Assembly (NCBI GenBank): GCA_000431535.1
Contig: HF991793.1
Span: 1-64,000 of the forward strand
Source: Clostridium sp. CAG:678
Lineage (GTDB): Bacteria; Bacillota; Clostridia; Oscillospirales; Acutalibacteraceae
Length of the DNA: 64,000 bases
Direction of reading: 5' to 3'
In this document: positions 51,783-60,236 of the stretch, piece after piece
Numbering within the stretch: the stretch's first letter is position 1
How the letters are laid out: the number at the start of each line of letters is the position of its first letter
Made by a program: the position numbers and the translations under genes
Notes under the pieces: model-generated
Seen by the model: the letters and a program-made list of their open reading frames with translations, nothing else
What the model was told of the DNA's origin: nothing
The model's database searches: none

Positions 51783-52247
51783 ATGAAAAAATTTTTGACC
51801 TGTCTTGTCGTTTTAACTGCTGCGGCATGCATGTTTGCCGCCTGCGGCACACAAAGCGGGAGTGAGAAAAACACACAAGAGCCTTCTTCAGAGCTTTCAA
51901 CAACGCTAAACAGCGATACGCACGAATCCATTTCTTATGCGATAACGCAGGAAGAGGCGCGCGGCATTGCGGATGAAGCCCTGAAGAACGCTATGGCGCA
52001 AAATGAATTCGGCATCGGCGAAGATGATGAGATCTTTGCATTTGAAAGCATAGAACTTCTGCCAAAAGATGAGCAGTATTCGGCATTCAACGCGGGATAC
52101 GGCAACACAAGCGAAACCGAAAACACAACCGGCCATGCTTATTATGCCGTGGAATATACAGACACTTCACAAATTGCCGGCTTTGCCTATATTTGTGTGG
52201 ACGCCGTTACCGGCGACGTGCTTTACACCGGATATATGGGCGATTAA
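51783..52247 (+). CDS. Lipoprotein, paralogue 2
   Basis: 154 residues with lipobox MFAAC, a short Ser/Thr linker and the same folded domain as its neighbour (EEARGIADEAL, YSAFNAGYGNTSETE, HAYYAVEYTD, TGDVLYTGYMGD). It lies 14 bases after paralogue 1 with AGGAGAAG before ATG. A local duplication; both are presumably displayed on the membrane outer face. Confidence 0.8.
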   Translation: MKKFLTCLVVLTAAACMFAACGTQSGSEKNTQEPSSELSTTLNSDTHESISYAITQEEARGIADEALKNAMAQNEFGIGEDDEIFAFESIELLPKDEQYSAFNAGYGNTSETENTTGHAYYAVEYTDTSQIAGFAYICVDAVTGDVLYTGYMGD

Positions 52248-52281
52248 AAGCAATACTATAACAAACAAAGGAGAGAGACTT

Positions 52282-53550
52282 ATGAACTTGGATACCATAT
52301 GCGTACAGGGCGCGTATCAGCCGAAAAACGGTGAACCGCGCGTGATACCCATCGTACAGAGCACCACATTTAAATACGATTCCAGCGATGAGATGGGCGA
52401 TCTGTTTGACCTTAAGAAGAGCGGCTATTTCTATTCCCGCCTTCAGAACCCCACCTGCGATTACGCCGCCGGCAAAATTACCATGCTGGAGGGCGGCTCC
52501 GCCGGAATGCTTACTTCCAGCGGGCAAGCGGCAAACTTTTATGCCGTTTTCAACATTGCGCAGGCGGGCGACCACGTTGTTTCCAGTTCTGCGATCTACG
52601 GCGGCACATTCAACCTGTTTAACGTAACGATGCGCAAACTGGGCATCGATTTCACCTTTATCTCCCCCACCGCAAGCGAGGAGGAGATCCAGGCGGCGAT
52701 AAAGCCGAACACCAAATGTATCTTTGGTGAAACAATATCCAACCCGAGCCTTGACGTGCTGGATATTGAGACATTTGCAAAAGTTGCCCATAAAAACGGC
52801 ATTCCGCTCATTATAGACAACACTTTCGCAACGCCCATCAACTGCCGCCCGTTTGAATTCGGCTGTGATATCGTTACCCATTCCACAACCAAATATATGG
52901 AGGGGCACGCCTCAACCATCGGCGGCGCAATCATTGAAAGCGGCAAATTCGATTGGGAGCAGAATGATAAATTCCCCGGCCTCACAACACCGGATGAAAG
53001 TTACCACGGCCTTACCTATACCAAAGCGTTTCCGGACGCGCCGTATATCACAAAATGCACCGTTCAGCTTATGCGTGATCTCGGCTCCATTCAGGCGCCG
53101 CAAAACGCTTTTCTTATTAATTTAGGCTTGGAAACGCTGCACCTCAGAGTGAAAAGGCACTGCGAAAACGCAAAGAAAGTTGCCGAATATCTGAAAAACA
53201 ACGATAAGATCACTTGGGTAAAATGCGCAATGCTGGAGGATGACCCGCAGTATGAACTGGCTAAAAAATATATGCCGAACGGCACCTGCGGCGTTGTTTC
53301 ATTCGGCATTAAGGGCGGAAGAAAGGCCGCAACCGTGTTTATGGACAGTTTAAGGCTTGCCGCAATCGTTACCCACGTTGCAGACGCGCGCACCTGCTGC
53401 CTGCACCCGGCATCCACCACGCACCGCCAGCTTACGGAAAAAGAACTGGAAGAGGCAGGCGTAACGCCGGATATGATCCGCTTTTCCTGCGGCATAGAAG
53501 ATGCGAACGACATCATCGCCGACATCCAGCAGGCGCTTGATAAAATTTAA
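52282..53550 (+). CDS. metY: O-acetylhomoserine sulfhydrylase (PLP enzyme)
   Basis: 422 residues of the Cys/Met-metabolism PLP family; the length and the insertion region fit O-acetylhomoserine aminocarboxypropyltransferase rather than the roughly 380-residue cystathionine enzymes. It makes homocysteine from O-acetylhomoserine and sulfide. The PLP lysine lies in VTHSTTKYMEGHA; DNTFATPINCRPFEFG and SRLQNPTCDYAAGKI are substrate/PLP contacts; the C-terminus has HPASTTHRQL. ATG 52282 with AAAGGAG; a longer open frame upstream lies within the lipoprotein gene. Followed by a strong terminator. Confidence 0.94.
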   Translation: MNLDTICVQGAYQPKNGEPRVIPIVQSTTFKYDSSDEMGDLFDLKKSGYFYSRLQNPTCDYAAGKITMLEGGSAGMLTSSGQAANFYAVFNIAQAGDHVVSSSAIYGGTFNLFNVTMRKLGIDFTFISPTASEEEIQAAIKPNTKCIFGETISNPSLDVLDIETFAKVAHKNGIPLIIDNTFATPINCRPFEFGCDIVTHSTTKYMEGHASTIGGAIIESGKFDWEQNDKFPGLTTPDESYHGLTYTKAFPDAPYITKCTVQLMRDLGSIQAPQNAFLINLGLETLHLRVKRHCENAKKVAEYLKNNDKITWVKCAMLEDDPQYELAKKYMPNGTCGVVSFGIKGGRKAATVFMDSLRLAAIVTHVADARTCCLHPASTTHRQLTEKELEEAGVTPDMIRFSCGIEDANDIIADIQQALDKI

Positions 53551-53570
53551 AGTTAATTAAAAACAGCAAA

Positions 53571-53612
53571 AAAAAGACTGCAAACCCTTATTAAAGGGAA
53601 TGCAGTCTTTTT
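53571..53612 (+). terminator. metY terminator
   Basis: A 12-bp stem AAAAAGACTGCA with its complement (53571-53582 and 53601-53612), a loop of 18, and T run, 20 bases after the metY stop. Confidence 0.85.
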
Positions 53613-53764
53613 AATATTCATGACTGAATCCGCAACTGCCGCTGGGTATTTGTTCTTTTACTGTTTGAATATGAATAACGCGGCAATTTTGTTGCTGCTT
53701 TTTATTGATTTTTGCCCGATATTCTGTTACCCTATATTAAACCGATCAAAAAAGAGGGAAAACC

Positions 53765-55036
53765 ATGTTTGTTGATATAGCCAAAATAAAGATCAAGGCG
53801 GGCAACGGCGGCGACGGCGCTGTTGCGTTTCACCGCGAAAAATACGTTGCCAGCGGCGGGCCGGACGGCGGCGACGGCGGCAAGGGCGGAGATATTATTT
53901 TTGTTGTTGACGACAACCTTGCCACGCTTGCCGATTTCCGCTACAAACGCAAATACACGGCAAAAAACGGTTTGCCCGGCGAGGGCAGCAAAAAGCACGG
54001 CAAAAACGGCGCGAATCTGGAAATTCGCGTGCCGCGCGGCACCATAATAAGGGAAGTTTCAAGCGGCGCGGTAATGGCGGATATGAGCAAAACCGAGCGC
54101 TTTATTGCCGCAAAAGGCGGCAAGGGGGGCTGGGGCAACCGCCATTTTGCCACACCCACCAGGCAGGCGCCCCGCTTTGCAAAGCCCGGAACGCCCGGCG
54201 AGGAATGGGAAGTGAGCCTGGAGCTGAAGCTTTTAGCGGACGTTGGGCTGATCGGCTATCCCTCTGTTGGCAAATCAAGCCTTATTTCCGTGGTTTCACA
54301 GGCAAAGCCCAAGATAGCGGATTACCACTTTACCACGCTTTCGCCGAATCTGGGCGTTGTTTATATGGGAGAGGGCAATTCCTTTGTTATTGCCGATATT
54401 CCCGGCCTGATCGACGGCGCAAGCGATGGCGTAGGGTTAGGTCACGAATTTCTGCGCCATGTTGAGCGCTGCCGCCTGCTGATCCATATTGTGGACGTAA
54501 GCGGATTTGAGGGCAGAGATCCCAAAGCGGATTTTGAAAATATAAATAATGAACTTAAAAAATTTGACCCCGAGCTTGCGGAAAAGCCGCAGATCGTTGC
54601 AGGCAACAAGATCGATATGGCGGAGCCGGAGCAGATAGAGGATTTCAAAGCCTTTATTGAATCGCAGGGGCTGGAATATTATTCGATCTGCGCGCCGATC
54701 TCTGAGGGCACACAGGAACTGATGAACGCGGCGTGGAAAAAGTTGCAGACTCTGCCGCCGATCAAAGAATATGCGTCCGAGGAAATCCCGCTTGAAAGTT
54801 TGGTTAAGCAGGATGGGGGCTTTACCATAACCGAGCCGGAGAGCGGCACATTTATTGTGGAGGCGCCCTGGTTTCCGCGCGTGCTTAAGGGTGTGGATAC
54901 CGAAGATTATGAAAGTCTGCAGTATATGCAGCGCGTGCTGGAAAAAATCGGAATTTTTGACGCCCTGCGCCAACGCGGAATCAAAGAAGGAGACACGGTA
55001 ATCGTATACGATATTGAGTTTGAATATGTGCCGTAA
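53765..55036 (+). CDS. obgE: Obg family GTPase
   Basis: 423 residues. The N-terminal Obg fold (1-158) has Gly-rich arms (KAGNGGDGAVAFHREKY, GGDGGKGGDIIFVVD). The central G domain has GYPSVGKSSLIS (G1), a G3 DIPGLI, and AGNKIDM (G4), followed by the C-terminal OCT domain (about 345-423). Acts in late 50S assembly and stress/cell-cycle control. A GAGGG lies a few bases before ATG. Pairs with mrnC, another 50S maturation factor, 6 bases downstream. Confidence 0.96.
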   Translation: MFVDIAKIKIKAGNGGDGAVAFHREKYVASGGPDGGDGGKGGDIIFVVDDNLATLADFRYKRKYTAKNGLPGEGSKKHGKNGANLEIRVPRGTIIREVSSGAVMADMSKTERFIAAKGGKGGWGNRHFATPTRQAPRFAKPGTPGEEWEVSLELKLLADVGLIGYPSVGKSSLISVVSQAKPKIADYHFTTLSPNLGVVYMGEGNSFVIADIPGLIDGASDGVGLGHEFLRHVERCRLLIHIVDVSGFEGRDPKADFENINNELKKFDPELAEKPQIVAGNKIDMAEPEQIEDFKAFIESQGLEYYSICAPISEGTQELMNAAWKKLQTLPPIKEYASEEIPLESLVKQDGGFTITEPESGTFIVEAPWFPRVLKGVDTEDYESLQYMQRVLEKIGIFDALRQRGIKEGDTVIVYDIEFEYVP

Positions 55037-55042
55037 TGCAAT

Positions 55043-55438
55043 ATGAGATTTACAGATTATGATATAAATGCAAAAGCCCTAAGCCCTCTGAATCTTGCGT
55101 TTATCGGCGACTGCGTTTACGAAATGCTGGTGCGTGAAACGCTGGTGGCAAAAGCGAACCGACCGGTTAACGACCTGCACCGGGAAAGTGTAAAATTCGT
55201 AAGCGCAAAGGCGCAGACAGCGGCTTATGAAAAAATTAAAGATATGCTTACGGAAGAGGAGACCGCGCAGTTCAAGCGCGGCAGAAATGCCAAAACAGGG
55301 CATTCCCCGAAAAGCGCAACCGTTGCCGAGTATCACACCGCAACGGGAATTGAATCTCTTTTCGGTTATCTCTACATAAACGGCAGGCTTGACAGAATAA
55401 AAGAACTTTTTTCAGTCATAGACAATGAAAATGAATAG
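55043..55438 (+). CDS. mrnC: Mini-ribonuclease 3
   Basis: 131 residues, RNase III catalytic domain without a dsRNA-binding domain, the Mini-III form that matures 23S rRNA ends. The active-site helix is LAFIGDCVYEMLV with the catalytic Asp and Glu; KRGRNAKTGHSPK and SLFGYLYI are conserved. It starts 6 bases after obgE with no RBS of its own, so it is translationally coupled. Confidence 0.92.
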   Translation: MRFTDYDINAKALSPLNLAFIGDCVYEMLVRETLVAKANRPVNDLHRESVKFVSAKAQTAAYEKIKDMLTEEETAQFKRGRNAKTGHSPKSATVAEYHTATGIESLFGYLYINGRLDRIKELFSVIDNENE

Positions 55439-55440
55439 CA

Positions 55441-55474
55441 AAAAGGCAGGAACGGAAAATCGTTCCTGCCTTTT
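55441..55474. terminator. Shared terminator between mrnC and the GH5 gene
   Basis: A stem of about 13 bp (GGCAGGAACG with its complement) flanked by A and T runs; works for the two converging genes. Confidence 0.85.
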
Positions 55475-55490
55475 CTTATCTAAATCGTAA

Positions 55491-56753
55491 TTAGTAGATT
55501 GCCGCCATTTCCTCTGCGTTGAAAGTAAACGAATCGGTAAAAAGCTCGTTTTGAAGAAAATCAAGTATTTCTTCATAAGACGCCGTTTTAATGTCAATTC
55601 TCTCGGTATCTTTGTTGAATATACCCCACTGCTCACCTGCATTGAAAGTTTTATAAGTCCATTTTGCGGTACTTATACCGTTATCTTTATAAAGCATATC
55701 GGCATAAGCCTCATATTCACCGTTGTTGTACTCACCAACGAAAACGGCAACGCCCCACTTTTTGCGCATTTTAACCATTTCCCTGACACGTGAACGTATA
55801 TCAGACGCCTTGGTATCATAAAGGTGCATCTGATAAAGCATATTTGTATAGCCGTTTTCTTCGGGGTCGGGGAGCACGTCGGCAGACCATATTCCCTCAA
55901 AGCTGATAATATGATTGTCACCCGTTTCCCTTACTGCTTTATAAAGTGTATCGTATGCCGAATTGGTCTTTTCAACTGCCTCATCACTTTCAGCCTGCCA
56001 TGCGTTTTCACCTTCGTATCCGCCGTTATTCTGCGGCTCATTGAGCAAATCATATGCGGCAATAACTTCTTCATCCTTATAACGCTCAGCAATGCCTTTC
56101 CAAAGTTCAACGCAGGTGTCCATACAGGTATTATCTGTATAAAGCTCATTTCTGCCTGCTTTTCCCGTTGAATGGTTCATGCTCTGCCCGCCAGGTGCAC
56201 CGTGCATATCAAGTATGATATATATGTTGCGCTCACGGCACAGTTCTATAAGTCTGTCTATCTGCCTGAAGCCCGGATTATCGTCAGGGTTTTCGGTTAG
56301 CCATTCCCCGTTTTCCGTCATAAAATTCCTGTACCAAAACGGCACACGCACACAATTGAAACCGAGTTTCTCTATCTGCTCAATATCTGTTTCGCGGATA
56401 AAATTATTTTCATAGGTATTTATAAGTTCGGCTGTTTTCTCTGCCCCGAAACGCTCTGAAAGCACCTCAATTGTATCGTAATATCCCCACTCATCGGAAT
56501 AGTTTTCAATCCAGCTCATCCATGTTTCGATAAGCAGCCAGTTGCCGAGATTAACACCGTGCAAAACAATCTCATTGCCGTTTTCATCAACAAGCACACC
56601 GTTCTCAACTCTTAACATTCCGCCTAAAAGGTCATTATTTTCCGCATAACGCGAAAGCTCGTAAACAGGTTTTTCAGGCGATGAAGCACAGCCGCAGAAA
56701 GCAAAAACAACAGCCAAAAGCAATATCATAATGCGCACAGCATTTCTTTTCAT
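55491..56753 (-). CDS. GH5 family glycoside hydrolase lipoprotein
   Basis: 420 residues. A signal peptide with a lipobox-like FCGC is followed by a GH5 (beta/alpha)8 barrel: HGVNLGNWLLIETWM at strand 1, GFNCVRVPFWYRN, the acid/base Glu in DLLNEPQN, and the nucleophile Glu in FVGEYNNGEY. The GVNLGNWL start recalls exo-beta-1,3-glucanase-like GH5 members, so beta-glucan is a likely substrate. No dockerin or binding module. AAAGGGG precedes ATG. Codon use seems more AT-biased than the obgE-mrnC neighbours, a possible sign of acquisition. Confidence 0.88.
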   Translation of the reverse strand: MKRNAVRIMILLLAVVFAFCGCASSPEKPVYELSRYAENNDLLGGMLRVENGVLVDENGNEIVLHGVNLGNWLLIETWMSWIENYSDEWGYYDTIEVLSERFGAEKTAELINTYENNFIRETDIEQIEKLGFNCVRVPFWYRNFMTENGEWLTENPDDNPGFRQIDRLIELCRERNIYIILDMHGAPGGQSMNHSTGKAGRNELYTDNTCMDTCVELWKGIAERYKDEEVIAAYDLLNEPQNNGGYEGENAWQAESDEAVEKTNSAYDTLYKAVRETGDNHIISFEGIWSADVLPDPEENGYTNMLYQMHLYDTKASDIRSRVREMVKMRKKWGVAVFVGEYNNGEYEAYADMLYKDNGISTAKWTYKTFNAGEQWGIFNKDTERIDIKTASYEEILDFLQNELFTDSFTFNAEEMAAIY

Positions 56754-56805
56754 AACAAATACCCCTTTACAATATTATAAAAAATCAAACACTTGTCCCG
56801 ATTTT

Positions 56806-56834
56806 ATTATAGACCTAACTTTCAAGGAAATCAA
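56806..56834 (-). promoter_or_regulatory. GH5 gene promoter
   Basis: Minus strand: -35 TTGATT (56829-56834), a 17-bp spacer and -10 TATAAT (56806-56811). Confidence 0.75.
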
Positions 56835-56867
56835 GTGCCTAATTAAATCATTATAAACTGAAAAGCA

Positions 56868-56895
56868 AAGCGCCCGCAGTTATGTGCAGGCGCTT
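56868..56895 (-). terminator. feo operon terminator
   Basis: An 11-bp stem AAGCGCCTGCA/TGCGGGCGCTT with one mismatch (56868-56878 with 56885-56895) followed by a T-rich tract on the minus strand. Confidence 0.7.
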
Positions 56896-56932
56896 CGTTT
56901 AAAGGAGTATTATGCCTGAAACAGAAACGTAA

Positions 56933-57121
56933 TCAGCGTTTCTTTTCGGCGTTTTTTGTTTCTTGATCTATATTTCGGCAGGCGCCGCAAGCGCCCCCGC
57001 AGGACGAGCAATCTCCGCCGCAGGAAGATTTGCCGCTTTTTTTGTCTTTGATCATTTTAACGATAACAGCAGCAACGATAACCGCAATAACCGCCAAAAC
57101 AAGAATACTTCCCCAAGTCAT
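56933..57121 (-). CDS. FeoB-associated Cys-rich membrane protein
   Basis: 62 residues: one N-terminal transmembrane helix (ILVLAVIAVIVAAVIV), a basic turn and a Cys/Gly cluster (CGGDCSSCGGACGAC). This is the small protein that follows feoB in many Firmicutes and probably handles Fe2+ at the inner mouth of the transporter. AAGGTG before ATG, 23 bases after feoB. Confidence 0.88.
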   Translation of the reverse strand: MTWGSILVLAVIAVIVAAVIVKMIKDKKSGKSSCGGDCSSCGGACGACRNIDQETKNAEKKR

Positions 57122-57144
57122 AAAAACACCTTATTTCATACGAT

Positions 57145-59556
57145 TTATTTTACAGCGCCTGTTTTCTTTTTGCGCTTTACATCCGTATAAGCAAGCCTGT
57201 TTTCATCATATTTGTTTTTCCTGAAGATAAGATACAGGAATCCGGCAAGTACGGCGATCGCAAGCACCGTCCAGAAAGAGAACGATACGGCGCCCATGAT
57301 CAGGCCGATGATCTGATATACCATAAGCGAAATGCAGTAAGCAAATACCGTTTGATAGCCGATTGCGATCCAGGTCCACTTTGCGCTGTTCATCTCCCGT
57401 TTGATTGCGCCGATCGCCGCAAAGCACGGTGCGCACAGCAGATTAAAGATCAGGAAAGAATACGCCGCGATGTAGGACATACCTTCAAAATCCAGAACGC
57501 CGAATACGCCTACAACTTCCTCTTTTGCAACAAGCCCCATAACCGTTGCGATGGTTGCTTTAATGTTATCAAAGCCGAGCGGCAGGAAGATCCATTTTAC
57601 AACATCCGCGATCATGCCGAGAACGCTGTTTTCCAGATCCATTTCCAGTTCAAATCCAAATCCGCCGGATGCGGTGGTGCCAAAATGCGAGCCTGCCCAG
57701 ATGAAGATGGAGGAAAGCAGAATGATCGTGCCTGCCTTTTTGATGAATGATGAGCCGCGCTCCCACATAGATCTCATAACCGAACCGAATGTAGGCACGT
57801 GGTAGGCCGGCAGTTCCATAACGAACGGCGCCGGGTCGCCGGCAAAAATCTTTGTTTTCTTAAGGATGATGCCGGAGATGATGATTGCCGCTATACCTAT
57901 AAAGTATGCGCTTGGCGCAACCCACCATGCGCCGTGGAAAAGCGCCGTCGCAATCAGGGCAACGATCGGCATCTTTGCGCCGCAGGGAATGAATGTTGTG
58001 GTCATAACCGTCATTTTCCTATCCCTGTCATTTTCTATGGTGCGGCTTGCCATAACGCCGGGAACACCGCAGCCCGTGCCGATCAGCATGGGGATAAACG
58101 ATTTTCCGGAGAGCCCGAATCTGCGGAAGATCCGGTCCATAATAAACGCAACGCGCGCCATATAGCCGCAGCCTTCAAGAATAGCAAGAAGAATAAACAG
58201 AACCAGCATCTGCGGCACGAAACCAAGTACAGCGCCCACGCCGCCTACAATGCCGTCCAGCACAAGGCTCTTGACCCAGTCTGTGCAGTGAATCGCGTCA
58301 AGCCCGCGCTCCACAAACACCGGAATGCCCGGCACGTAAACGCCGTAATCTTCCGTTGCGGGCACGCTGTCCATCTCAAGCGCCGCGTCCACTGCCGGAG
58401 AGATATCATAGCCCGCTTGCGCAAGTGAATCGGCATAGGAGCCGTAAGCCTCATCAAACGCGGCGTAATCGCCGTCCTCAATCGCAGCCTGAATATCGCC
58501 TGCGCCGACAACATCCGCAGCGGCGGCAGCGTCAACCGTGTCCACCACACTCGGCGTCCAGATATATTCCGCCGCGAATTCGTTCATTGCGTCATCATAA
58601 TCGCCCTGCCCGGTCAGATGCCATCCGTCACCGAACGCGCCGTCATTTGTCCAGTCCGTCAGCACGGTGCCCACCGTGGTCCAGGAGATATAATACACAA
58701 GAAACATTACAACAACAAAGATCGGCAGTGCCAAAAATCTGTTTGTAACTATTTTATCAATTTTATCCGATACCGTCAACTTGCCTTTTTGCTTGTTTAC
58801 ATAGCAGGAGCCGATGATAGAGGCGATATACTCGTATCTTTCATTCGTGATGATGCTTTCGCTGTCGTCGTCAAACTCAGCCTCCGCCTCTTTCACGATA
58901 TCTTCTACATTCGGCAGGCTTTCGCCGGTTTCGGCAATCTTGTCGTCCCGTTCAAAAAGTTTAATGGCGTAAAACCGTTTCTGCGCCTCGGGCACATTCA
59001 ACTGCGCCTCAATACGGGAAAGATAGTCTTCTACGCCAACGCTGAACCTGTGCCGGATAGGCTGTTCTGTGCCGGCAGCGGCAACCACTGCCTCCGCCGC
59101 TTTCTTAACGCCCGTGCCTTTCAGGGCGGAGATCTCAACCACCAGGCAGCCGAGCGCCTGCGAAAGTTTTTCCGAATCGATCTTACTTCCCTGTTTGTTT
59201 ACCACATCCATCATATTAACGGCAACCACAACGGGTACGCCGAGTTCCAGCAGCTGCGTTGTAAGATAGAGGTTTCGCTCCAGGTTTGTGCCGTCCACAA
59301 TATTCAGGATTGCGTCCGGCTTTTCATCCAGTATGTAGTTTCTTGCCACAACCTCTTCCAGCGTATAGGGTGAAAGGCTGTAAATACCCGGCAGGTCGGT
59401 TATGGTAACGGACTTGTCGCCCTTCCATTTGCCCTCTTTCTTCTCAACGGTTACACCGGGCCAGTTTCCCACAAACTGATTGGAGCCTGTGAGCGCGTTA
59501 AACAGCGTGGTTTTGCCGCTGTTCGGGTTCCCGGCAAGCGCGATCTTTATAGACAT
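57145..59556 (-). CDS. feoB: Ferrous iron transporter FeoB
   Basis: 803 residues. N-terminal G domain with GNPNSGKTTLFNAL (G1), TDLPGIYS (G3) and AVNMMD (G4), then a helical regulator, and a polytopic permease with two Gate-type repeats (GTGCGVPGVMASRT; GAKMPIVALIAT). Between the first and second transmembrane helices (about residues 300-415) there is an Asp/Ala-rich acidic insertion not found in classical FeoB, which would lie outside the membrane. AAGGAGG precedes ATG. Third gene of feoA-feoA-feoB. Confidence 0.95.
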   Translation of the reverse strand: MSIKIALAGNPNSGKTTLFNALTGSNQFVGNWPGVTVEKKEGKWKGDKSVTITDLPGIYSLSPYTLEEVVARNYILDEKPDAILNIVDGTNLERNLYLTTQLLELGVPVVVAVNMMDVVNKQGSKIDSEKLSQALGCLVVEISALKGTGVKKAAEAVVAAAGTEQPIRHRFSVGVEDYLSRIEAQLNVPEAQKRFYAIKLFERDDKIAETGESLPNVEDIVKEAEAEFDDDSESIITNERYEYIASIIGSCYVNKQKGKLTVSDKIDKIVTNRFLALPIFVVVMFLVYYISWTTVGTVLTDWTNDGAFGDGWHLTGQGDYDDAMNEFAAEYIWTPSVVDTVDAAAAADVVGAGDIQAAIEDGDYAAFDEAYGSYADSLAQAGYDISPAVDAALEMDSVPATEDYGVYVPGIPVFVERGLDAIHCTDWVKSLVLDGIVGGVGAVLGFVPQMLVLFILLAILEGCGYMARVAFIMDRIFRRFGLSGKSFIPMLIGTGCGVPGVMASRTIENDRDRKMTVMTTTFIPCGAKMPIVALIATALFHGAWWVAPSAYFIGIAAIIISGIILKKTKIFAGDPAPFVMELPAYHVPTFGSVMRSMWERGSSFIKKAGTIILLSSIFIWAGSHFGTTASGGFGFELEMDLENSVLGMIADVVKWIFLPLGFDNIKATIATVMGLVAKEEVVGVFGVLDFEGMSYIAAYSFLIFNLLCAPCFAAIGAIKREMNSAKWTWIAIGYQTVFAYCISLMVYQIIGLIMGAVSFSFWTVLAIAVLAGFLYLIFRKNKYDENRLAYTDVKRKKKTGAVK

Positions 59557-59585
59557 ACTATTCCTCCTTATGTGCAGGCAAACAC

Positions 59586-59601
59586 GTTAGTTTCGCCTAA
59601 C
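59586..59601. promoter_or_regulatory. GTTAG-N6-CTAAC palindrome between feoA and feoB
   Basis: GTTAG TTTCGC CTAAC at 59586-59601. Same half-sites as the three boxes upstream of the operon, so likely an internal site for the same regulator. Confidence 0.6.
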
Positions 59602-59631
59602 TTATACAGATAAATTAACGTTGATTCGGAA

Positions 59632-59853
59632 TTATTCCGCCACTTCAATGCTTGCGGCGTCTCCTTTTCTGAGCGAGAGTTCATACCCTCTTACGGTTAC
59701 TTCGATCGGATCGCCCAGCGGCGCCACTTTTCGGATATAAACAGATACGCCCTTGGTAATGCCCATATCCATGATCCTTCTTTTCAGCGCGCCTTCGCCG
59801 TTAATCTTTTTAACGGTAACGGTTGAGCCGATCTTTGCTTCCTTTAAAGTCAT
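59632..59853 (-). CDS. feoA: FeoA domain protein (second copy)
   Basis: 73 residues, SH3-like FeoA fold: EAKIGSTVTVKKI, LKRRIMDMGITKG, YELSLRKGDAASIEV. Supports FeoB-dependent Fe2+ import. GGAGG lies before ATG, 13 bases after the first FeoA gene. The two FeoA proteins differ markedly in sequence. Confidence 0.93.
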   Translation of the reverse strand: MTLKEAKIGSTVTVKKINGEGALKRRIMDMGITKGVSVYIRKVAPLGDPIEVTVRGYELSLRKGDAASIEVAE

Positions 59854-59866
59854 TGCAACTCCTCCA

Positions 59867-60076
59867 TTAAACTATGATTTTATTTGCAATCGTGCGGCTG
59901 ATGGCAACACGCGTGCCTTTCACGTTCACGATCAGATTGCCGCCAAGGCTGGATACAACGGTAACATCCGCGCCCTCTACAAAACCAAGGGATTCAAGGT
60001 GATGCCGTGTATCCTCTTTTCCCGTTATCCTGGCAATGGTCTTTTTCTCGCCGAAATCTGCCATGGAAAGAAACAT
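59867..60076 (-). CDS. feoA: FeoA domain protein (first copy)
   Basis: 69 residues, FeoA fold: ITGKEDTRHHLESLGFVEGA, then VTVVSSLGGNLIVNVKGTRV and a final AISRTIANKIIV. First gene of the feo operon; GGAG 9 bases before ATG. The HHLESLGF variant is typical of the extra FeoA of Firmicutes tandem pairs. Confidence 0.92.
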   Translation of the reverse strand: MFLSMADFGEKKTIARITGKEDTRHHLESLGFVEGADVTVVSSLGGNLIVNVKGTRVAISRTIANKIIV

Positions 60077-60097
60077 ATTCGCATCTCCTTATCATCA

Positions 60098-60173
60098 TGT
60101 TAGTTTGCGTTAACATTTGTTAGTTTTAACTAACATCACGGTAAAAAATATCGGTTAGCCCTTACTAACCGAT
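60098..60173 (-). promoter_or_regulatory. Three tandem palindromic boxes upstream of feo
   Basis: Box 1 at 60098-60115 (TGTTAG TTTGCG TTAACA), box 2 at 60118-60135 (TGTTAG TTTTAA CTAACA, perfect) and box 3 at 60150-60173 (9-bp arms, ATCGGTTAG with CTAACCGAT). Box 3 covers the expected transcription start. Half-sites GTTAG/CTAAC recall DtxR/IdeR-type iron regulators, but the 6-bp spacing differs from the classical 1-bp spacing. Repression by iron is inferred. Confidence 0.7.
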
Positions 60174-60176
60174 AAG

Positions 60177-60205
60177 ACTATACCACAATTCAAAATGGAT
60201 GTCAA
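60177..60205 (-). promoter_or_regulatory. feo operon promoter
   Basis: Minus strand: perfect -35 TTGACA (60200-60205), a 17-bp spacer and -10 TATAGT (60177-60182), immediately upstream of palindrome box 3. Confidence 0.9.
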
Positions 60206-60236
60206 CCTGTTTTTTACATTTTTAGAAAATTCAGAA

